Made by a program: the position numbers and the translations under genes
Notes under the pieces: model-generated
Seen by the model: only the letters and a program-made list of their open reading frames with translations
Database searches by the model: none
Told to the model about the DNA's origin: nothing
Shown here: in pieces, positions 56,740-64,000 of the stretch
Position numbering within the stretch: the stretch's first letter is position 1
Layout of the letters: each line of letters opens with the position of its first letter
Origin: Armigeres subalbatus
Taxonomy: Eukaryota > Arthropoda > Insecta > Diptera > Culicidae
NCBI RefSeq assembly: GCF_024139115.2
Contig: NC_085140.1
Coordinates: 236,780,371 to 236,844,370, forward strand
Reading direction: 5' to 3'
Length of the DNA stretch: 64,000 nucleotides

Positions 56740-57130
56740 TTACGAACTAGCTAACCTCAACTGATTGGACCCCTTCTTCTTCCCCAACCACCTCTCTCCA
56801 CTTCACTGCGTCCTTCCTCGTCTGATGCGTCTTTAACCGCAAGCTTCAGCCATGTCTGGCTACGTTCCGTGCTTTGGTTTGAGCCAAGGGCTCGTCGGCG
56901 GATAGCTGATAATCCAGTTGCGCCTCCTAGGCAACCGATGTGTCGACGGATCGGTCTTCGCCCAATAACGGTGCCGGAATGTACCCGTCGAGGGGGCTCT
57001 AGGACGGCGCAGGGCTTCACGGGAAACTGGGCACAAGCACGGCGTTGAAATTCACGGGAAAACAACGATGGAATCAACGGTAGAACAACGGGGTCCTGAT
57101 ATCCTGGTCTTATGGCTTTCAATATTGGTT
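56740..57130 (-). pseudogene. Arg/Pro-rich open frame, likely repeat-derived
   Basis: The minus-strand frame 57122-56757 (121 codons) is GC-rich in AT-rich DNA, with the word CVLEPPRRVHSG-like (observed CAVLEPPRRVHSG) and a charged end DASDEEGRSEVERGG. The sequence looks like part of an LTR or untranslated retroelement region. No domain. Confidence 0.3.
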
Positions 57131-58018
57131 GGTTTTCGAAAACTAATCACTCTACTTATCTTGTCTCTGTAGATTTCTTAACTCGTTCACGATTGCCGGG
57201 TAAGTGAACGAGCTATTGGTCATGCCCAAAGTTCATGACCCCCATCTCCGGTCATCGAAGCATGGCCGCTCTCAACTCCATATCCTGCGGCTCCTGGTAG
57301 TGGGCTGAAGAAGCTTTGTGGGTGGTTGGAGGCAGTTAATGAAGTTGCTCCTAATGGCTATCTACTTGTAAGCCAAGTAGGCCTACTGGGGGATAAACAT
57401 TCGCTCCTCATACAAAAACTACCTATTATACATTTTACGCATATTCACTCAGAAAAATCTCAGTAATACGCATGATTAACAAAGCCGAACACTTACAGAT
57501 ATTTGAATTGAACAGAAGCCGGAAATTTTCATAAACTGCAAACATTTTACGCAATAACTCGCACATATTAAACACGGAGTGCAAAAATGAATAAACGTTG
57601 TGACTTAAAATGCGTTTTAACAAACTGTTTATAAATCAGAACGAACTTAAGCGTCCGAATTTTGCATTTGCACGGTATATGATAATTTCCATTCCGTTGC
57701 CAGAAAAAGTGGTACATGTACAGTTCGACTGGTTTGACCCATTAAAATAAGCTTATTTGCGCGAGACGAAGAAGAACATTGAACATTTTGAATTAGCGAA
57801 ACCGATTAATTCCTTTGAAAACTAAACTCCATAATAAAGACAACATTGAGATTTTCAATCACTGAACAACGATATAGAAGTCAATAAATTGTATCGTTTA
57901 AATGTTAAATTTAATTGGTACCTAGTGTTACGATATTGATCTCTAAAGAAACATTATAGATTGCAACAACATTAAACAACTGACATCTTATTCCGTCCAT
58001 TTAATCCTACTATCAGAG
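57131..58018. other. No gene recognised
   Basis: 57150-57420 has the texture of a retroelement LTR or leader. From 57430 it is plain AT-rich DNA. Confidence 0.35.
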
Positions 58019-58175
58019 GGGTCCTCCTTAGCATAGTGGTAAGACGTTACAAAGCAAGACCATGCTGAGGGTGGCTGGGTTCGATTCTCGGTGCCGGTCT
58101 AGGCAATTTTGGATTGAAAATTGTCTCGATTTTCCTGGGCATGAAAGTATCATCATGTTAGCCTCATGATATATG
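58019..58175 (+). mobile_element. Feilai-type SINE, 5' half
   Basis: Head GGGGTCCTCCTTAGCATAG, B box GGTTCGATTCT and body to GTTAGCCTCATGATATATGA. The 3' half and tail are missing. Confidence 0.8.
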
Positions 58176-58504
58176 AGCATGAGCATGATTGACCGCCCAC
58201 GGTTGCTACTCCGTTATTGCCAGGTCAGCTGAAATTACACAGAGAACCAATAGATGATGTTTGGGACTAACATCTTCCTCAATGTGTAAAATCTGGTGAC
58301 CCAAAATCAAGCAATACCAGCGCCGGCCGTGTCCGAATGCAGGTCAATTGGGGAATAGGTAGGAAAATGATGACGTGATACTCGCTTTGATGGAAGCCGA
58401 CGAGTCATCTGCACTTCCACGAGAAATCACTGGGATGTTGGATATATGGGGTAGGAAGTGTAGCAGGGTTCGTTTTGGTAAACGATTTGCCGTGTGTAAC
58501 GTGT

Positions 58505-58900
58505 AGTTTGATGAACACAATCGAACGCGCACTAGTTAATTGATTTATCGACCGCACTTAGCAGAACAACATATTTCGATGATCGCGCGATCACTCTGCG
58601 TTCTATTAGAAACACGATAGAACACGCACTATTTTTTATTTGTTAAATAATTTTATAACCCGCACAACACAGAGCCAAATATATCAATGATCGCGCGATC
58701 GTTCTGCTTATTAGAGGAAACCCGATCGGACGCGCACTAATGTTTCATTTGCTAATTAATTTATTCACCCACACAAAACACAACAAAATTATTCGAAGAT
58801 CTGATGATCGTTCTGTATTTGTTAATTAAATTACTCATTCGCACAACGTAGAACAAAACATTTAGGTGATTTTGGGATCAATCTGCGCACCAGAAATTCC
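58505..58900. repeat. ~110-bp tandem repeat with GATCGCGCGATC palindrome
   Basis: Four diverging units of the type CGCACTA, TTTGTTAATTAATTTAT, CCGCACAACACAGAACAAA, then TGATCGCGCGATC and TTCTGC. The two middle units keep the perfect 12-bp palindrome GATCGCGCGATC. Confidence 0.75.
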
Positions 58901-60092
58901 TACTATTACATTGATAGTTCAATATGTTTAAATATAATCACTGAAAAGAAAGACTGGCCTGCAATATTTTCAACATATAATTCACGGTATGAAAACGTAC
59001 ACTCAATTTTTATGCATCATAGAAAAGCAGTAAAATGCCAGTATGTTCAGAACTATTATCCTACCGTTTATCTGTCATTTCATGTTCTACTCTGTTTTTG
59101 AAAAAACAATTTGATATATTGGTTTGAAAGTGAAAATTTTTAAAGAATATTAATAAAAAAACTAGCATTTCTATCTAGGGAACAACTGCTCTGATTTTTT
59201 CTTGAATATCAGTTAATGAATGGATTTATAGAATTGCCTATGGAATTTACTACCGGTTTGTATAAAACACAGGAATTTTTGTGTTCAGGCGCTGTGAAGA
59301 GTATTTTAATTAGTCATTAATTGAGCGTTTTAGCATTTCAAAGCGTTTCATCAGATATTATGATAAGTGATGCTTTCCTGTATCGTAAAAATATGTAGCA
59401 TCAAAAAGACAGTAGTCAAATCTTTGTTGTAATTTCTGGCCACCTGCTTTTTGAATTGACCTCATTTGATTCCCGTTTGAAAAATGTTTGAAAATGTGTT
59501 TACAGAGCCCGACGATTGCTCCAGATACTTTTTTTCAGGAAATATATCTCTGGTAGGCAGCATAAATCGAAACTAACTCCGACAATACGCTGTATTTTTC
59601 TCCTATCGTTAGAAGAGTTATAACACTACTCCACCAAATTCTATTCTCCGATGACGTATCTCGACCTTAACACAAACATGCTGTTCTTAGTGCCTTATAT
59701 CTGACTTGAATTTAAACGAATCAAGTACGGCACAATGAAGACGGTTCCACTGTTGAGGTCGGAACACGCATCCGCATAGTCACTATCAAGTATATGCACT
59801 CAATCTCATCAACTTCACACGAATTATGAACATGAACATGAAATCGATTGGAACACAAATCAAACAATTATAAAAGCGAGATAGTGTCAATAACATATAG
59901 TGATAGTGAAAAATGAGAGATATGTCATTTTGTGAAATGTTTTTTTTCACAATCACAGGCAAAAAAATATGTAACTTCTTCCCCGGAACTATACAAAAAA
60001 GGCTAGATAGAAATCAGTAATATGATTATAGATACATAGACGACAACAAAGAAATACATCGATAATATGAATATATATATAAAGTAAAGGAA
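58901..60092. other. Intronic DNA with one diverged repeat
   Basis: 59630-59780 is a diverged copy of the unit described at 39440 (CCACCAAATTCTATTC, GTATCTCGACCTTAAC). Otherwise nothing recognised. Confidence 0.4.
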
Positions 60093-60479
60093 ATGAAATT
60101 ATACTTAATGATCTCCAAGGACAAACAGCAAGGGCCCGGGAATTGGAACTTGTTACAGATGTTTTGGGAAAAGTCCGCACACCAATGTGATTTCGAAGGC
60201 TTTCCCGGGCACGGTCCGCACGATGTCCAGAAAGGGCTCGATCAAACTCTGTCGCCATACATCACTCTTGGTTTTAACAGCACTTTGAACTCACTTCATC
60301 AAAACCTCCGTATGGGCATGACTTTTTCCAGACCTGTCTCCGATCCATTCTTGAAAACTGAATTGTTAGGTTTTGAAAACTTGATAGAAATGGCCGAATG
60401 TAAATTAGGGAAAAAAGTTGACAACAGAACCAATAATACGTCTGCTGCATTTCATGGCCTGCTCCAATCTCCATGTTAG
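60093..60479 (+). other. 128-codon open frame ending in a SINE
   Basis: A frame from ATG 60093 to the TAG at 60477, which is in the SINE fragment. No domain recognised. The minus strand of 60110-60250 also looks coding-like (FLDIVRTVPGKAFEI with a frame change), so this may be an old exon or retroelement scrap rather than a gene. Confidence 0.25.
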
Positions 60480-60623
60480 CCTCATGATATATGAATGCAA
60501 AAACTGTACCTTGGCTTGACGAGGTTTCCATCACAGTTAATTACTGTAGAAGTGCTAAATGAACAGCTACGAGGCGGCAATGTCCTAGTGGGGGACGTAA
60601 TGCCAATAAGAAGAAGAAGAAGC
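60476..60623 (+). mobile_element. Feilai-type SINE, 3' half
   Basis: From GTTAGCCTCATGATATATGA through GAAGTGCTAAATGAACA to GCCAATAAGAAGAAG. It complements the 5' half at 58019-58175: both break at the same motif GTTAGCCTCATGATATATGA. Confidence 0.82.
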
Positions 60624-61147
60624 ATCCAACTATCAGCCTAGGGTATAGTTACACCATCAAGCTGACTTTCAACATATTGATGTTGAACAGTTTAGAAAAT
60701 GACATTTATCTAAAATTTGGTAGAGCTATCATACTTGAATGAGATAACATACTTAAATTTTAGACTTTTGTTAACTAGTACTAGTACTATTGGCCAATAA
60801 CTTTCAACTAATAGCTTTGTAAATGCTGAACGTTTTTAAAATTCGTGAATTGATATTGACGTGTATTTGCTTAGAATTTAGTTCTATGTCGCGCGTGTTT
60901 GGCGATGAATGGGTTTCGTGTCACGCGGAAATGGCGCGGATTTGATTTTAGTCGCCGCGGAAAATATTACAGGGATATATTATTATCATTATGAAACATA
61001 TGTAGTTTGATATCGGTGGTTTCATTGTTAAAAAGTCTTGTACAGCATCATCTCAGGTATCCTTTAGCATTATCGGAGGTATCCCCACATTGAGAGCCAC
61101 TGTCGTCACATGGTGCGCAAAACGAATGATCGTTCTTTCCCCCATAG

Positions 61148-61331
61148 ATACTGATCCACACACCACACAAACGGTACGGCTTACAAAACTCGAAGCTTTC
61201 CATATCGGAAATCAAGAATGACATCGCCATGCTGAACATGAACTTCCCTATCCGGGCCATCATCGCCGGAAAGCTGAAAAGGGACGACGATCGGGATATT
61301 TTGGTGATTGGAAGCTCTTCTCATCTTCTTG
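61148..61331 (+). CDS. BBS2: BBS2 exon 2
   Basis: Follows a pyrimidine-rich acceptor (TTTCCCCCATAG). It reads ILIHTPHKRYGL, a variable middle, then NDIAMLNMNFPIRAIIAGKL and DDDRDILVIGSSSHLL, matching the BBS2 beta-propeller blades (F-IH-NPH, then D-LLVG-x3-NLLAY). 184 nt, ending in phase 1 at a GTATGC donor (CTTG, GTATGC). Joined to exon 1 in phase 0, it continues without a stop. Earlier bases (61048-61147) are intron. Confidence 0.85.
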
Positions 61332-61542
61332 GTATGCTTCGCTCAATTGAATTGGGAAATCTCCATGAAAAACCAGAAGAAGCAATCAAATCGTGATTTT
61401 TTTCAACGTCCAGTTTGTTCTACGAATTATTTATTTGAAAAAAATCTCGGTTTTATTGCTTTTGCCTTTCCTGGAGTTTTTTCATTGCTTTTCAACTTAT
61501 TTTTCTATGGACCAAATACCAAATGTATTATTTTTTCCACAG

Positions 61543-61662
61543 CCTATCACGTTGACGAAAACTACAATCTATTCCAGCGTGATTTTCCTGAAGGTGTTCG
61601 ATCACTCCTGATCGGGTCGCTCGGTGGGTATGCAGGAAACACGTTGATCGTAGGAGGAAATG
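61543..61662 (+). CDS. BBS2: BBS2 exon 3
   Basis: Acceptor TTTTTTCCACAG, then CC completes an Ala codon: AYHVDENYNLFQRDFPEG, then RSLLIGSLGGYAGNTLIVGG, N. This follows BBS2 (AYDV-x5-LF, then the IVLG and IIGGN strands). It ends in phase 1 at a GTGAGT donor. The next exon is beyond the window, as nothing matching follows before 64000. Intron 2 is 211 bp. Confidence 0.87.
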
Positions 61663-62639
61663 GTGAGTACGCATAAATACCTTTCCTAAAGGGCACGCCG
61701 CATGCAATTTTGAGAAAATCAGGCAATTGCCTGATCTGGCCAATTCCTTAACAAAGCCAGGTTCCCATGAACGAAGGTTCATGTATAGTAAATGTGTACA
61801 CAAATTATTGTATTTCCATCTGTATGGCTTGGACTTGGACTCATGAAGTTGTCACGACATTGGTTTAGATAGAAGCTAGTCGACATTGAATTCAGAAACC
61901 GTTTCCTTAAGGCCACTTTGTCTAGCGAAAGGTTCCTTTTTACCGCCAGACACCGCTCCACCGTCAACTTGTTTTTATTTGAAAGGATCATTTCTGTTGG
62001 GGCTGCTGTCTAATCTCGCTGGTCTAGTCGCTTTATTGATCCCATGGTTATCTATGCGTACCTTGCGGGATGCAGGAAGGTCATGCGAGGGTTTCAAAAT
62101 GTCGTGTTTAGAGCCAGCCATTGGATCTACAGGGTCGAAAACCGATGCAATAACTAACTCACATTCATGAATTCATTTTAGCAGCAACTCAACATAAGGC
62201 CATTCACATAAACGTGGTTTACAGTCGCTCAAAAGCCACACTGTAGAAAATCCTTTATCTTAATCGCGAGAGAAGGGGTGAAACTCAATTTTAGATCAGA
62301 GTTATCGGTAGTGGTGAACTTTTCTTGACACCTTAAAATGCCTTCAAGCTAAACCGTTACGTGCACTCTATGGTATACTAGCTGTATGTACCCGGCCTTG
62401 TCCGAGATTGCCAGTTTGATTTTCCGCAGCGTTTGGAATTGCCAATTTGATTTCGCTAAAGCCAGTTGCTAATCGATAACCCCCGTGTTTTGTTGTTGAT
62501 TCTTCCTCAATTGATGGGAAGATAAAAGATTGGTTGAAGAACATCCAATGATTAAAAGATGGTAGATATCACCTTTAAGAACATTAATTCCGACAAATAA
62601 ATTCTTGTTATATTCTAGGAAATTATATTACTGAGAAAA
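61663..62639 (+). other. BBS2: BBS2 intron 3, first part
   Basis: Begins GTGAGTAC. No exon or named repeat is found in this stretch. Confidence 0.6.
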
Positions 62640-63260
62640 AATGTTCACCGAAACTGTCATATTCGGAGAAGTGTAATTTTCGAGAAATTGTATTTTTTAG
62701 GGAAATGTCATATTCGGGGAATTTTCATATTCGGGGAAATGTTACAATTATTTTTAAAGAAATTGTCATTTTTGGGGAAACGAACGTTATATTCGGGGCC
62801 CTCCTTAGCCGTACGGTAAGACGCGCGGCTACAAAGCAAGACCATGCTGAGAGTGGCTGGGTTCGATTCCCGGTGCCGGTCTGGGCAATTTTCAGATTGG
62901 AAATTGTCTCGACTTCTCTGGGCATAAAAGTATCATCGTGCTAGCCTCATGATAATACAAATGCAAAAATGGTAACCTGGCTTAGAAACCTCACAGTTTA
63001 TAACTGTGGAAGTGCTTAATGGACACTAAGCTGCGAGGCGGCTCTGTCCCAGTGTGGGGATGTAATGCCAATAAGAAGAAGAAGAAGAAGAACGTTATAT
63101 TCGGGGAAATGTCACGTTCGAGAAAATGACATTTTCGGGGAAATATCATATTTGCGGATTTTTTTGAGGAATGGTATATCCGAGGAATTTTTATTTTCGG
63201 GCGAAACGTCATTTCCGAAGAAATGTTTTCAAGGATATGATAATAATGTTACAAAAGATC
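62640..63260. repeat. Degenerate ~18-bp minisatellite, interrupted by a SINE
   Basis: Units like GGGGAAATGTCATATTC occur on both sides of the SINE at 62799-63089. Some read GGAAACGTCATTTCCG. The array predates the SINE. Confidence 0.75.
62799..63089 (+). mobile_element. Feilai-type SINE, full length, 17-bp TSD
   Basis: Head CCCTCCTTAGCCGTACGG, B box GGTTCGATTCC, tail AATAAGAAGAAGAAGAAG. Exact TSD GAACGTTATATTCGGGG at 62782-62798 and 63090-63106. This is the cleanest SINE copy here. Confidence 0.93.
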
Positions 63261-64000
63261 GTTAACTAACGTTACATCCCGTAAATCCTCCCCCTTTTTC
63301 CAATGACTCTCTCAACCCCTTTGTTATCTTCCCCTGGAGATAGAGAATGTGTGTTGCAAATCTGGTTGAAATCTGACCTGGGGGTTAACAGTTATCCTGA
63401 TTTTTTCGTATTTTAAAGAGTTCCTCTCCTACACCCCTTCCCCCTTTTTACAATGACCTTTCCTCCCCCTTTGTTATCTATCTAACTGGGAAAAGAAAAT
63501 GTGTGTTTCAAATTTGGTTGAAATCGGACCTGGGGGTTCAAAGTTACAATGAAATGTTCGTTTTCTGAAGAAGATCTCTCCACCTTACCCTCCCCCTCTT
63601 CCCAATGACCATCTCATTCTCTTTGTTATCTTCTCCTTAGGATACAGAATATGTGTACCAAATTCGGTTGCAATTGGTTCTGAGGTTCAGAAGTTACACT
63701 GAATTTCCCGTTTTTTTTATCAATACCCCTTTCTTTCAACCCGTCCCCTATTTTCCAAATTAGCCTGCAATATGATCGGCTCCTTATAGTGAATATGTGT
63801 ACAAAATTTGGTTGAAATCGGTCCTGGGGGTTGGGAGTTACACTGAATTGCTCTTTTTCCAAAGACATCACAAAGACATTCTGACATTCCAAAGACATTC
63901 CGTCCTTTCCCAATGACCATCCCTCCCCTTTTGTTATCTACTCCTTAGGATAAAGGATGTGTGTACAGAATTTGGTTGGAATCGGTCCAGGGGTTCAGTA
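63261..64000. repeat. Degenerate ~130-bp tandem repeat
   Basis: Five units up to the window edge. Each has CCAATGACC, CCCCTTTGTTATCT, a GGATA-x-GAATGTGTG block, AATTTGGTTGAAATCGG and CCTGGGGGTT. The array continues beyond the window. Confidence 0.8.

Larger units (their letters stand above)
49705..61147 (+). other. BBS2: BBS2 intron 1, 11.4 kb, filled with repeats
   Basis: It starts GTAAGA and ends CCCCCATAG. Its content is listed in the entries between these positions: hairpin MITE, SINEs, minisatellites, retroelement scraps. I found no other exon of BBS2 within it. Confidence 0.8.

Overview
The window is a mosquito-type nuclear DNA segment, most likely from Aedes (Culicinae). The reasons are tRNA-derived SINEs of the Feilai type, RTE/Jam-like, R1-like and CR1-like non-LTR retrotransposons, BEL/Pao LTR elements, many TA-flanked MITEs, and eukaryotic splice signals. 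Nearly everything here is transposable-element sequence. Species and family names come from recognition of sequence, not from a search.

The one host gene I can defend is BBS2, the ciliary BBSome subunit, on the + strand. Exon 1 is 49579-49704, exon 2 is 61148-61331 and exon 3 is 61543-61662, and the gene runs on past the right edge. Intron 1 is about 11.4 kb and is full of repeats. The three exons join in frame and follow the vertebrate BBS2 N-terminus. The rest of the window is the repeat-rich flank upstream of this gene.

Positions 1-25,830 are a nest of insertions up to five levels deep. A decayed CR1-like non-LTR element (384 to about 25,800) holds a hAT MITE (969-1111), a DNA element with arms of about 1 kb (2338-21536, TSD AGCC) and a 5'-truncated R1-like element (22515-25391). 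The long-armed element was split by a BEL/Pao retrotransposon (2358-18959, 725-bp LTRs, TSD ACGGT). The BEL element was split by an LTR element without coding capacity (4439-11771, TSD AGAC) and by a CR1/Jockey-type fragment (13201-15170). The second LTR of the 4439-11771 element carries a TA-flanked MITE (8023-8290) and a CACTA-like DNA element (9663-11707). Removing each insert together with one TSD copy restores the sequence beneath it.

Positions 25,830-41,060 hold MITEs, a SINE, a foldback element with 17-bp minisatellite arms (29944-30935), a remnant of an env-bearing retroelement on the minus strand (32541-33400, possibly with an integrase tail at 38030-38310) split by a diverged inverted-repeat element (33465-37972), a 25-N assembly gap, and a small promoter-ORF-polyA unit (40574-41038). 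Positions 41,160-46,500 hold an RTE-clade ORF and the gag ORF of an R1-like element, both on the minus strand. Positions 47,100-48,620 are nested MITEs. From 49,579 onward is BBS2, with SINEs, hairpin MITEs, a 99-bp tandem repeat open on both strands, and other minisatellites in its introns.
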